Shown one piece after another: positions 10,601 to 18,800 of a stretch of DNA of 47,342 nucleotides (within the stretch, counting starts at the first letter, position 1; each line of letters starts with the position of its first letter). Source of the stretch: Candidatus Hydrogenedentota bacterium. Lineage in GTDB: Bacteria; Hydrogenedentota; Hydrogenedentia; Hydrogenedentales; JAGMZX01. Where the stretch lies: assembly GCA_029556545.1 (NCBI GenBank), contig JAKQEQ010000035.1:1-47342 (forward strand), in the 5' to 3' direction. Made by a program: the position numbers and the translations under genes. Under the pieces are notes generated by a model. It did no database searches and had not been told where the DNA came from. It saw nothing but the letters and a program-made list of their open reading frames with translations.

Positions 10601-11393
10601 ACAAGCGGGCCGAGAGGCCGCCGCGTTGCACGAACAACTGGCGGCGCGCGACGCCGCCTTGTCGAAGGCGCGCGAAGCCCTCGCAGCGCGGCAGGATGCG
10701 GAGTCGCGGCTTAGCGGCGCGCAGGAAGAGTGGCGCGCCGCCGTGGGTGACCGCGAGCGCGCTTTGGCGGAGCGGGACGCGATTATTGACCGGCTGCGCG
10801 AACAGATTACCGCGCTCGAGGCCGACCTGGCGGCGGCGCACGCGCAAGCCGAGCAGAAGTCGCGCGCGTTCGTTGGCCGGATATCCGATTTCCCGGAGGA
10901 ATCCGAGGCGGAGGCGCGCCGCAGGCAGCGACGCATTCTGCTGTCGGAAACCGCCGCCGGAAAGGGGCATCGCGCGCTGGGGCAGATCTTAATCGATGCC
11001 GATGTCATCACGCCGAAGCAATTGTCGGCTGCCCTGAAAGAGCAGAAGCGCAATCCGCGCCGCCTTCTCGGAACCATCCTCATCGAGCAGGAATTCACCA
11101 CCGAGGACGCGATCGCGCAGGCCGTCGCGTCGCAGTTGGGCCTTCCGCTCGTCGAGGTGTCGGCGGAAGACGTAGACCGCCGCGCGGCGGTCCTGCTGAC
11201 CAGGGACCTGTGCGCGTGGCACGTGTGCGTGCCTTTGCGCATCCGCGACGATCGGCTTGTGTTGGCCATGGCCAACCCGCTCGACGATTCAGCCCTGAAG
11301 AAGGTCGCGGACGTGGCGCGCCTCGAGCCCGTGCCCGTGGTCGCGACGCCCTCGCACATCATCACCGCCATCGAGGACGTGTACGGGGTATAG
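7668..11393 (+). CDS. Giant coiled-coil protein with C-terminal MshEN-type (T2SSE N-terminal) domain
   Basis: The protein has 1241 residues from the ATG at 7668; a longer GTG frame would run through the dispersed repeat and is less likely. Residues 1 to about 1090 are almost unbroken Ala/Glu/Arg/Gln-rich heptad coiled coil without signal peptide or membrane segment, so it is cytoplasmic. The last 145 residues form an MshEN domain: two tandem half-motifs (RALGQILIDADVITPKQL and RLLGTILIEQEFTTEDAI) followed by SQLGLPLVEVS. In type IV pilus and type II secretion ATPases such as MshE, this domain binds cyclic di-GMP through two R-x-LG-xx-L half-sites. Here the ATPase is absent and a long rod replaces it. 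Function is unknown; a polar or secretion scaffold sensing c-di-GMP is an inference. Confidence 0.75.
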   Translation: MLQQRPELLSRLRTTIGGWKAEVTAAHQSLVERIADAQDQLDGVLAVLEQRTSDAEALARAQAEAGAPQAVAAFRAQLVAAIDRVASAITVWNAEVAGAQKGLTRQIAQTAAQFDKLLYLLHAQSGDAEAPPDELLARFDAQDAAIAELQSELDARDRALTTLRAEMDALRQAGAERDARLAEAVQERAFFESRVAQLDEELAQAREAERIREAEALRSARDEIASLRAALEERESRVASLSQRVAAADEQAALAQKTIERLDGEAGRLQERASEREAEAERLNAAAEQAAEAINALHADLEAAQQREQAALADSAARSEGDSEILEELASYRAAIAERDKTLLAFQEQTADLARQLDTLRENEEHAMVRAGDLAAALDAAREAAAAREAQFTRETAERDALITSLREREALDAVQLRELDARLAAVVAERDAAQARLHEIAQALEQAHGAAGDRDAAIVALQAERDQRAQECDALREAATHQEAVHQGELAARHAEIEALCERIEALETEVRAAQAREQTAEDRVKETREELRRVWEEQTRRAKETQEILDSRQEALHEHEQTIAALRERLRESEEQLAALSAANTALSESIHASEQAAAEAREAWRAEQTALTERIEEARRECDGMQTALREREEALAATRERATGLEARATDAEAQCHALREQLAASEAQRASLEGACAEQDASNARLRETHEAALRDRDAAVAALRENLEGLQREVVVLQQREDAAAAQAAELGAAFEGLVAEKAGVEARLDEALRTIEEQRSEIAARDARLRELEAQSAQGADNERRLSQALAEAETTVRVLKEEEARRLAITQQTLDAQQAALDEREANIAALRETLAEFQRQIGSLRERERAVTLTVEDLSAELERMRAAAPTQAEEMTRELSSNLAEQVASMAALRTLNLELQEELEQARAREAEHTTALRDLRVALEKTAERERAAGAALGEARRALAGTQSALDARERKIQEQETRIGQAGREAAALHEQLAARDAALSKAREALAARQDAESRLSGAQEEWRAAVGDRERALAERDAIIDRLREQITALEADLAAAHAQAEQKSRAFVGRISDFPEESEAEARRRQRRILLSETAAGKGHRALGQILIDADVITPKQLSAALKEQKRNPRRLLGTILIEQEFTTEDAIAQAVASQLGLPLVEVSAEDVDRRAAVLLTRDLCAWHVCVPLRIRDDRLVLAMANPLDDSALKKVADVARLEPVPVVATPSHIITAIEDVYGV

Positions 11394-11399
11394 TTCAGG

Positions 11400-11552
11400 A
11401 GTCCGTAGTTCAGGCTTTAGCCTGTCTTGCACGTTCGTAGTTCAGGCTTCAGCCTGTCTTGCATGTTTGTAGTTCAGGCTTCAGCCTGTCTTGAAGACAG
11501 CCTGAAGGCTGCACTACAAACAGATGCACTACAAACACAGCACTACAAACAA
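11400..11552. repeat. GTAGTTCAGGC dispersed repeat, locus 1 (MITE-like)
   Basis: Three direct copies of a roughly 32-base unit (GTAGTTCAGGCTTCAGCC then TGTCTTG) start near 11404, 11437 and 11469. They are followed by inverted, partly degraded copies (AAGACAGCCTGAAGGCTG, then three GCACTACAAAC ends). The whole can fold into a long stem. A second locus with the same words lies at 30441-30558. No transposase is present, so if mobile it depends on another element. Confidence 0.75.
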
Positions 11553-11573
11553 GACAAGAGAGCCCATTACAGC

Positions 11574-11702
11574 ATGACGGACATCCTCCAGCGTTTGAAA
11601 CGGGAACGGCGCGCGGCGCTTGTCTTCTCTATCGTCTTCTTCGCCTTGGCCGCGCTTGTGCGCCTGGTCGCGCGGGCGCTCTTCGGAGGTCTTGGTGGAT
11701 AG
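11574..11702 (+). CDS. 42-residue single-span membrane peptide
   Basis: The ATG at 11574 opens a 42-residue frame: a basic head (ILQRLKRERR), one hydrophobic span (AALVFSIVFFALAALVRLVA), and a Gly-rich tail. It overlaps the start of the next membrane protein by eight bases, and the GGAGGT site of that gene lies inside this frame, so the two are probably co-translated. No family is recognised. A small subunit or accessory of the downstream protein is possible. Confidence 0.45.
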   Translation: MTDILQRLKRERRAALVFSIVFFALAALVRLVARALFGGLGG

Positions 11703-13614
11703 CGCCGCTGTGCAAGCCGACCCACGGAGCGGCGGACCTTGGCCGCGTCATCTCGCCGCGTATGCGCTGGCCTTCGCGTGGCCCTGGGCCGTCTACGAGA
11801 CCCTGCCGACGGTCTTCTTCCCGTTGTCGGCGCTACTTGCGGCGGCGCTCGTTGTCGCCGCGGCGCGCGACCTCCTACGCGGGGAACGGCTGGCGCTGCC
11901 CTTCGAACTGGCTTGGCCGCTGCTGCTGCTGGTCGCGGTCTCCGTTGCGCATGGCCTGCTGCGCCAAGAGTGGTCCCGGGCGATGTCCGCCGTAGGCGGA
12001 GCCTTATGTTTCGCGAGCGTCGTGCAGACCGTTCGCGCGCGCGACGCCGTCCGGCATTGTCTCTGGCTTTCCGCGATAGCCGGCGGCGCGGCGGCGCTCG
12101 TCAGCCTCTTTGTTCACTATCGCCCCTTCCACGGCCTCGTCTTGTACTCGGTGTTTCCGACCGCCTTCTCGACGCAAACCGGGGCCACGCTCGCGTTCCC
12201 CGCGACGCTCGGAGAAGGCGCGCTGATCCTGTGTCTGTGCCTGGTCCTCGCCCTCGGGACGGTCTGCTCGAAGGAATACCGGCGGTGGCAGCGGCTGACG
12301 GCGCTGTTCGCCGTTATCCCGCTGGCGGCGGCGCTCGCCGTGATCGCGCGCCTGAATATCGAGTGGCTGCTGGCCCGGTGGAATCGGCCATGGACGGTAT
12401 GGACGGAGTCGACGGAATTGACGGGATGGGGAGCGGCGCTGGTCATCCTATGGTTGCTCGCTCGGATCGCTGCGAAGCTGCACGTCGTCCGTGAAGCGGA
12501 CCCCTCGGGCACACGTCGCGCGCTTGTCGTACTGCTCGCGGTGGGCGGGGCGCTGGCCGTCGGTCTTTCCATGCCGCCGAGAACGGGCTACGCGTTTCTC
12601 CTGGCGCTCGCCGCCTGCTACGCCTTTCCTCGCCGCGAGCGGGAAGTCGCCGCATCCGCCGCGCCCGCGTGGTGTTGTGTGTTGATACTGCCGTTAATCG
12701 CGTGGAACATTCTGCACGTCGACGTACGAAATTCGTCGGACCCGCGCAATTACGAGGCATTCGCGGTCAAGTATCTCGAATCGGACCCTTACCTGCGACT
12801 CGCCACCCGGCTCGAATTCATCAACAGACGCTCTCCGGCGGAACGACGCACATACTACTGGGAGGCCCGGGCGCATCTGGCCAAGAACAACTTCGAAGGC
12901 GCCACCACGGCGTTTCGCAAGGCCTTGGCGCCGCCCGGGCCGGGTCGTCCGCTGTTGCCGCCGCCCGCCGGACGCCAAGTTGACGAGTTTCTCGGTTTGC
13001 TCCGCGACAAGTGCTCCGCGTTGCCGCTCGATGAGCGCGGGTTGGCCTGTGAGCGCGCGCTCGTCGCCGTCGGTCGCCCCGAGGACGCATTAGCACTGCT
13101 TCGTTTCCGCGCCGAAGGCCACGAGGCCCTTGTGTGCCCGACCACCGCGCTCGCGCAAGGTTTGGCGGACCTGCTCGGGGACCGTAGCCTCGCGGAAACA
13201 CTCGCCGCGTGGAACGCCGGGGAACTGGTGCGGCTGTTCGAGCAGGCTGGCGCCCACGTGGGCCCCGCTCCAGCGCGTTTCCCGAGGCGGTTTCTTCCGG
13301 CAGTCGGGATTGCGCACTGGAGCGACGAAGAAGCGTCGCTGAGGGTCTACGCCGCCGGGCGACACGCCGGTGCACGTGCCACGATCGAAAGCTGTGGGCA
13401 AATTGTCGGGAATACGTGCTACTGGAGAAACCCGAGGCGCGCGCGGGACGGGGTCTGGGATGGCGCTTGGGTGTGGCCGCTTACGCTCGACAGGGGGGAA
13501 AGAGCCGGCGCGATTCGCTTCGACGGCGGGATCGAGTGTGTCTTGACCTCGCCTGAGCACCGCTGGGCGCCGGTAAGTTCGTATTCCCCGTCCGTCGGCG
13601 TGCTCATGCCTTGA
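11695..13614 (+). CDS. Large polytopic membrane protein with C-terminal soluble domain
   Basis: The protein has 639 residues, counted from the GTG at 11695, four bases after a GGAGGT site (a TTG one codon earlier is an alternative). Residues 1 to about 345 hold about nine to ten hydrophobic spans in the style of O-antigen ligase/Wzy-like proteins. A soluble part of about 290 residues follows, with one TPR-like helix pair (YYWEARAHLAKNNFEGATTAFRKAL) and a Cys- and Trp-containing beta-rich end. No catalytic motif could be named. A nine-base tandem repeat (TGGACGG-type) lies in frame at 12390-12429 and adds WTVWTESTELTG to a loop. A role in envelope polysaccharide or protein assembly is a guess from topology only. 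Confidence 0.6.
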   Translation: MDSAAVQADPRSGGPWPRHLAAYALAFAWPWAVYETLPTVFFPLSALLAAALVVAAARDLLRGERLALPFELAWPLLLLVAVSVAHGLLRQEWSRAMSAVGGALCFASVVQTVRARDAVRHCLWLSAIAGGAAALVSLFVHYRPFHGLVLYSVFPTAFSTQTGATLAFPATLGEGALILCLCLVLALGTVCSKEYRRWQRLTALFAVIPLAAALAVIARLNIEWLLARWNRPWTVWTESTELTGWGAALVILWLLARIAAKLHVVREADPSGTRRALVVLLAVGGALAVGLSMPPRTGYAFLLALAACYAFPRREREVAASAAPAWCCVLILPLIAWNILHVDVRNSSDPRNYEAFAVKYLESDPYLRLATRLEFINRRSPAERRTYYWEARAHLAKNNFEGATTAFRKALAPPGPGRPLLPPPAGRQVDEFLGLLRDKCSALPLDERGLACERALVAVGRPEDALALLRFRAEGHEALVCPTTALAQGLADLLGDRSLAETLAAWNAGELVRLFEQAGAHVGPAPARFPRRFLPAVGIAHWSDEEASLRVYAAGRHAGARATIESCGQIVGNTCYWRNPRRARDGVWDGAWVWPLTLDRGERAGAIRFDGGIECVLTSPEHRWAPVSSYSPSVGVLMP

Positions 13615-13705
13615 CCTCTTCCCGGTCGAAATGCCAGAATACGGTCTCATCAATGGGTGCGTGCTTCGCGCATGAATGAACCATCCCACCGTGAGGTTTC
13701 AACGC

Positions 13706-14299
13706 ATGACGTATTTGCAGGAAGAAGAACCCGAGTGCGCCCCGGACGGCGCGAGACAGGACGCGCTGTTGTCGCGGCTACTGAAGTCGCGCACGATTCT
13801 CGTCGCCGGCACGGTGGACCAGGAACTGGCCGAAAAAGTGATGGCGCAGCTTATCCTGCTCGACGCCGATTCGCATGATCCCATTAAGGTCATTATTTCG
13901 TCGCCGGGCGGTCACGTCGATTCCGGTTACGCCATTTTCGACATGATGCGCTTCGTCGAGTCGCCCGTGATCACGCTTGGTGCGGGCTGGGTAGCGAGCA
14001 TCGCGGTGCCCATCCTCTTCGGCGCCGACAAGGAGAAGCGGTTCGCACTGCCGAATACGCGTTTCCTGTTGCACCAGCCCAGCGGCGGCGCGGGAGGCCA
14101 GGCGTCGGACATCCGCATCGAGGCCCAGGAAATCCTCAAAATTCGCGAGCGGATCAACCGGCTCATCGCGGAGGAGACCGGCCAGCCCTTCGAGAAAGTC
14201 GCGCGCGACAGCGACCGCAACTTCTGGATGTCCGCCGAGGAGGCGCTGAACTACGGACTGGTGCGGAAGATCGTGCGCAGCGCGAAGGAGATTGCGTGA
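13706..14299 (+). CDS. clpP: ClpP-type serine protease subunit with Asn in the catalytic triad
   Basis: The protein has 197 residues, near the family norm. The ATG at 13706 follows GTGAGG at good distance; an in-frame ATG at 13676 has none. ClpP forms the proteolytic barrel used by Clp ATPases. The handle region, SSPGGHVDSG oxyanion loop, nucleophile Ser98 (GWVASIA) and His123 (LLHQPSGG) are all present. Aligned without gaps to the E. coli end (ERDRFLSAPEA), the catalytic Asp171 falls on Asn172 here (DRNFWMSAEEA). The same change is known in Listeria ClpP1. The subunit may therefore be weak alone or need a partner. It is first in a tight run with a Cse60-like gene and an ADP-ribosylglycohydrolase; no Clp ATPase gene is in the window. 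Confidence 0.9.
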   Translation: MTYLQEEEPECAPDGARQDALLSRLLKSRTILVAGTVDQELAEKVMAQLILLDADSHDPIKVIISSPGGHVDSGYAIFDMMRFVESPVITLGAGWVASIAVPILFGADKEKRFALPNTRFLLHQPSGGAGGQASDIRIEAQEILKIRERINRLIAEETGQPFEKVARDSDRNFWMSAEEALNYGLVRKIVRSAKEIA

Positions 14300-14336
14300 A
14301 ACGGACCCGGGCGGGCAGCCGACGGGAGCGGGAACG

Positions 14337-14537
14337 ATGATCTTCGTGAAGACGTTCAAGGGCTACGAGGACCGGACGGCGGAACTGGACAAGGCCGTTA
14401 ACGCTTGGGTGCTCCAGCACAATCCGAATGTCGTCAGCATCCGGACGGCCTTGGCCCACGAGCCCGAAGGCCGCGCGCGAACCGGAGACCTCATATACAC
14501 CATCGTCTACAAGGCCGACCAGCCCTTGCCCGATTGA
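14337..14537 (+). CDS. Small Cse60-like protein
   Basis: The protein has 66 residues. The pattern (MIFVKTFKGYEDR, a helix AVNAWVLQHNPNVVSI, then GDLIYTIVYKAD) matches the short alpha/beta fold of the Bacillus Cse60 family (DUF2758), small proteins of unknown biochemical role. It starts 37 bases after clpP and ends nine bases before the ADP-ribosylglycohydrolase gene, so the three are probably one transcript. Confidence 0.6.
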   Translation: MIFVKTFKGYEDRTAELDKAVNAWVLQHNPNVVSIRTALAHEPEGRARTGDLIYTIVYKADQPLPD

Positions 14538-14546
14538 ACCGCCGCC

Positions 14547-15851
14547 ATGCCGTACTTTCGTGATTTGCAGCCGCGCCTGGAACGGGTATCTTATTGGGCG
14601 GACCTGCGCCACGAGCAAGGCGCGAACGCGACACGCATCGTGCGGCGGCTCGAGCGGGAACTCGAACGTGCCGAGCGCGAACTCCAAGAGATCGCGCCGC
14701 CCGCAAGGACGCGAAGGCGCGAGCCGAACGACCTCGACGCTATGCGCGCGCTTCGCCCGCAAGGGCCGCGCCGCCTCTGGCCACGCTTGCAACGCCGAGG
14801 CCTGCGGGACCGCCTTGCGGGGGCGTGGCTCGGCCGCGCAGCGGGTTGCACCCTCGGTGCGCCGGTCGAGAACTGGTCCATCGAGGCAATGGATGGGCTG
14901 GCGCGGCGGTCGGGGGCGGCGTTCCCGCCTGAGGATTACTGGCCCGATCACCCGCGGCCCGAAGAGCGCCATTACGAGGTCAGTCTCACGCGCGATTATC
15001 TTCGCGGCGCAATCCGCCACGTGCCGGCGGACGACGATCTCGGCTACACGCTGCTTGGACTGCTCATTCTTGAGCGATACGGTCCCGGCTTTACGACCGA
15101 GGACGTGGCCACCGCGTGGAAGCGCCTACTGCCCATGGCCTGCACCGCGGAAGACGTGGCGCTCCGCAATCTCAAGGCGGGCGTCCCCGCGCGCGACGCC
15201 GGCGCGAAGGACAACCCTTATCAGGAGTGGATCGGCGCGGACATCCGGAGCGACCCCTGGGGCTACGCCGCGCCGGCATGGCCCGAGCGGGCGGCGGCCA
15301 TGGCCTACCGCGACGCCTACTTGTCCCATCGCGGCAACGGCGTCTACGGCGCCATGTTCTTCGCTGCGGCGATAGCCGCCGCGTTCGCGGTCGATTGTCC
15401 CCTCGAAGCGCTGCGCGTCGGGCTGACCGAGATTCCCCGCGACTGCCGGCTCGCCCGCGATATCCAGTGGGCGCTCGATATCGCGCCGCGTCTCAAGGAC
15501 TGGCGCGACGGCCGGCGGCGGGTCGATCGACGCTTCGCGGGCATGCACCCCGTGCACACAAACAACAACGCCTGCCTCACCGTCTTCGGCCTCGCGCTGG
15601 GCCGGCGCGACTTCACCCGGACCATCGGGCTGACCGTTGCGATGGGGCTGGACAACGACTGCACCGCCGCGACCGCGGGCTCGATCCTGGGTGCGATCAT
15701 CGGCGCGCGGAACATCCCCACACACTGGTGGAAATCCTTCCGCGGCAGGACGCGCACCTACCTGAAACGCCGCGAGTGGTTCCGCAACAGCGACATCGTG
15801 GCGCGCTTCCTGCGCGCCGCCGCCCGCACCTGGGCGGAACCGCTCGCATAG
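14547..15851 (+). CDS. ADP-ribosylglycohydrolase family protein
   Basis: The protein has 434 residues. The enzyme family removes ADP-ribose from proteins or small molecules using two Mg ions. Recognisable segments are the N-terminal GAWLGRAAGCTLGAPVE (about 92-108), the acidic DDDLGYTLLGL, HTNNNACLTVFGL, and the C-terminal GLDNDCTAATAGSILGA that carries the second metal-binding Asp pair. About 90 residues of basic, helical sequence precede the catalytic domain and are unusual for the family. No bacterial ADP-ribosyltransferase is visible nearby. The gene follows the Cse60-like gene by nine bases and is convergent with the giant lipoprotein gene. Confidence 0.82.
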   Translation: MPYFRDLQPRLERVSYWADLRHEQGANATRIVRRLERELERAERELQEIAPPARTRRREPNDLDAMRALRPQGPRRLWPRLQRRGLRDRLAGAWLGRAAGCTLGAPVENWSIEAMDGLARRSGAAFPPEDYWPDHPRPEERHYEVSLTRDYLRGAIRHVPADDDLGYTLLGLLILERYGPGFTTEDVATAWKRLLPMACTAEDVALRNLKAGVPARDAGAKDNPYQEWIGADIRSDPWGYAAPAWPERAAAMAYRDAYLSHRGNGVYGAMFFAAAIAAAFAVDCPLEALRVGLTEIPRDCRLARDIQWALDIAPRLKDWRDGRRRVDRRFAGMHPVHTNNNACLTVFGLALGRRDFTRTIGLTVAMGLDNDCTAATAGSILGAIIGARNIPTHWWKSFRGRTRTYLKRREWFRNSDIVARFLRAAARTWAEPLA

Positions 15852-15855
15852 CCAT

Positions 15856-15895
15856 TTACGGTCGGCGCTCCCGCGGAGCGCTTCGTAGGCCGTAA
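15856..15895. terminator. Bidirectional hairpin between convergent genes
   Basis: An inner seven-base-pair stem (GCGCTCC, loop CGC, GGAGCGC) lies within an outer TTACGGTC/GGCCGTAA stem with one mismatch. It fills the 48-base gap between the ADP-ribosylglycohydrolase and giant lipoprotein genes. There is no U-run, so termination is inferred from position. Confidence 0.5.
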
Positions 15896-15899
15896 CGCC

Positions 15900-18800
15900 T
15901 CAGGGCGCGGGCGGCGCCTGGGCCGATACGCAGATATTGTCCACGGAGAAACCGAGGAAGTCATTCACGCTTTCATCGAAACTGTCGAAGGTGAACTGAA
16001 TAACCACCTCGCTCGAACCCGCCGCAAACGAGATATCGAGCATCGCCGTGTACCACATGGGTCCGCCGTTGAGTGTCTCGGATATCTTCTGACCTTCAAA
16101 TCCTCCTTCGAACTGGCCTTCGCCTTCGCCGCCCGTGCCGTCGTCGCAGATTTGGGACGGGGCCGTCGGCGACCCGCTGTCGTTGTTGTCGGCGCGCACG
16201 GTGAAGTTGCTGCCGCCGTCCGTCGAGATGAACACACTCGCGCGGTCGTAGGGATTGAGATGCTCGGTCTCGCAGAGGTAGTCAAAACGCAACATGACCG
16301 TCCCGCCCGCATAGGCGCTCAAGTCGATGACCGGCGAGGTGAGTTCGCCCATGACCGTGGTGAGCATATCGTAATTGCAGGTGCCATCCATGTTGAAGCT
16401 CTGGACGAAGGTGGCGCCGGCGGGCTGCAAGAGCGCCGCGCACTGATCGGTGCGGTGCCAGAGACCGCTGGCGGTAAATCCGTCGTCGCCCGCCTCGAAG
16501 TCCGCGAAGAAGATGCAGGGGCACAGCAGTTGGCCGTCATCGGGGCAGAGCGCGTTCAGACAAGGGCCAAACACTTCGACGGTGCGGGTCTGCTGCTGCG
16601 CGGCGTTGCCCGTGCTGTCCGAGACGTCATAGGTGATGACATAGGCGCCCGGCGTGAAGGGATCGACCGTATCTCCACCGATCACGATCTCGGCGGTGAG
16701 ATCGCCGTCGCACATATCCGACGCGAACGCGCCGGGTTCGGTGTAATCCTGGCCACAGCACAGGACCATATCCCCATCGATAAGCAGAAGCAGAGGCGCC
16801 AGCGTGTCCTCGACGGTAACGGTGCGCGTCACCTGATCGGCCGCGTTGCCGTGGGAATCCATCGAATCGTAGGTGACGACGTAGACGCCCGGCGTATAGA
16901 GATCGACGGTGTCGCCGCCGACCTCGACCGGGGCCTCGAACTCGCAGTCGTCCAGCGCGTACGCGCCGGGGACATAGTCGGGCGAACCGCATTCCATCGT
17001 GATGTCGGGGTCGCCAAACAGGTAGATTTGCGGTGGGGTCGTATCGACAACGGTGACCGTGCGGGTGACCTGTGTCGCCGGGTTGCCCGCGCTGTCGATC
17101 GCGTCGTAGGTGATGATGTACACGCCCACCGAGAGCAAATCGACCATGTCGCCGCCGATCGAGGGCTGCACAGGGCCTTCGCAGGCGTCCATCGCCAAAG
17201 CGCCGGGGTCGAGGAAGTAGTCTTCGGTGCACTCGATTGTCATCTCGGCGTCGCCAATGAGCGTGATGACCGGCCCTTCCGTGTCCACAATATCGACCGT
17301 CCGCGTGATCTGCGCGGCGACATTGCCAGAACTATCGGCCGCGTCGTAGGTGATCATGTAGGCGCCCAGGGTTTGCACGTCCACGGTGTCGCCGCCAGTC
17401 TGGAACCCAAGGCCCGGTTCGCAGGCATCGAAGACGGTGACACCCGGATCGACGAAGGGCACGCCGCATTGCCACGTCAACGGGTCATCGCCGATCAAAG
17501 TCAGGACGGGTGCGACGGTGTCCACCACAGTAACCGTGCGCATCTGGGGCGTCGCGGCATTGCCGGCATCGTCGATGGCGTCGTAAGTGACGGTGTAGTC
17601 CCCGGGCGTCGATGTGTCGACCGTATCGCCGCCGGTCTGTACGGGGACGTCGCCTTGGCAGATATCGAGCGCGGCCGCCCCAGGGTCGACGAACGGGTCG
17701 CCGCACTCGACGGTGATTTGTGCGTCGCCGTTGAGCGTAATCACGGGCGGCGTGGTATCCACGACAGTGACGACGCGCGTGACTTGCGTGGCTTGGTTCC
17801 CGGCGTTGTCTGCCGCGTCATAGGTGATTAGATAGTCGCCGGGAGTCGAGGTGTCGACGGCATCGCCGCCGGTCTGCACGGGGACGTCGCCTTCGCAGAC
17901 ATCCACCGCCGTGGCGCCGGGGTCGCTGAACGGGTCGCCGCACTCGACGGTCACTTGCACGTCGCCGTTGAGCGTAATCACGGGCGGCGTGGTATCCACG
18001 ACGGTGACCGTGCGCGTGACTTGTGTGGCCTGGTTTCCGGCGCTGTCCACGGCGTCATAGGTGATGATGTAGTCGCCGGGAGTCGCCGTGTCGACGGCAT
18101 CGCCGCCGGTCTGGACAGGCGTGTCGCCTTCGCATGCATCTACCGCCGTTGCGCCGGGGTCGGTGAACGGTTCGCCGCACTCGACGGTCATCTGCGTGTC
18201 GCCGTTGAGCGTGATCACGGGCGGCGTGGTGTCCACGACGGTGACCGTGCGCGTGACTTGTGCGGCCTGATTTCCGGCGCTGTCTTCCGCGTCATAGGTG
18301 ACGACGTAATTGCCCGGCGTCGCGGTATCGACAGTTCCGCCGGTTTGCACGGGTAAGTCGCCTTCGCAGACATCCAGCGCCGTTGCTCCGGGGTCGATGA
18401 AAAGCGCACCGCACTCGACGGTCATTTCGACTGCGCTGTTGAGCGTAATCACGGGCGGCGTGGTATCCACGACGGTGACCGTGCGCGTGACTTGCGCGGC
18501 CTGATTCCCGGCGCTGTCTTCCGCGTCGTAGGTGACGACATAATTGCCGGGCGTCGCGGTATCGACAGTTCCGCCGGTTTGTACTGAGACATCGCCTTCG
18601 CAGGCGTCCAGCGCCGTCGCGCCGGGATCGTTGAACGGGTCGCCGCACTCGACGGTCATTTGCGCCGCGCCGTTGCGCGTAATCACCGGCGGCGTGGTAT
18701 CCACGACGGTGACCGTGCGCGTGACTTGTGTGGCCTGGTTCCCGGCGCTGTCCGCGGCGTCATAGGTGATGGTGTAATCGCCGGGCGTCGCGGTGTCGAC

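Noticed and set aside
11695..13614. Firm call of O-antigen ligase
   Set aside because: The topology is similar but no ligase motif could be placed, so the gene is left as a membrane protein of unknown function.
15856..15895. Hairpin as a riboswitch
   Set aside because: It lies between two convergent stops, so termination is the simpler reading.
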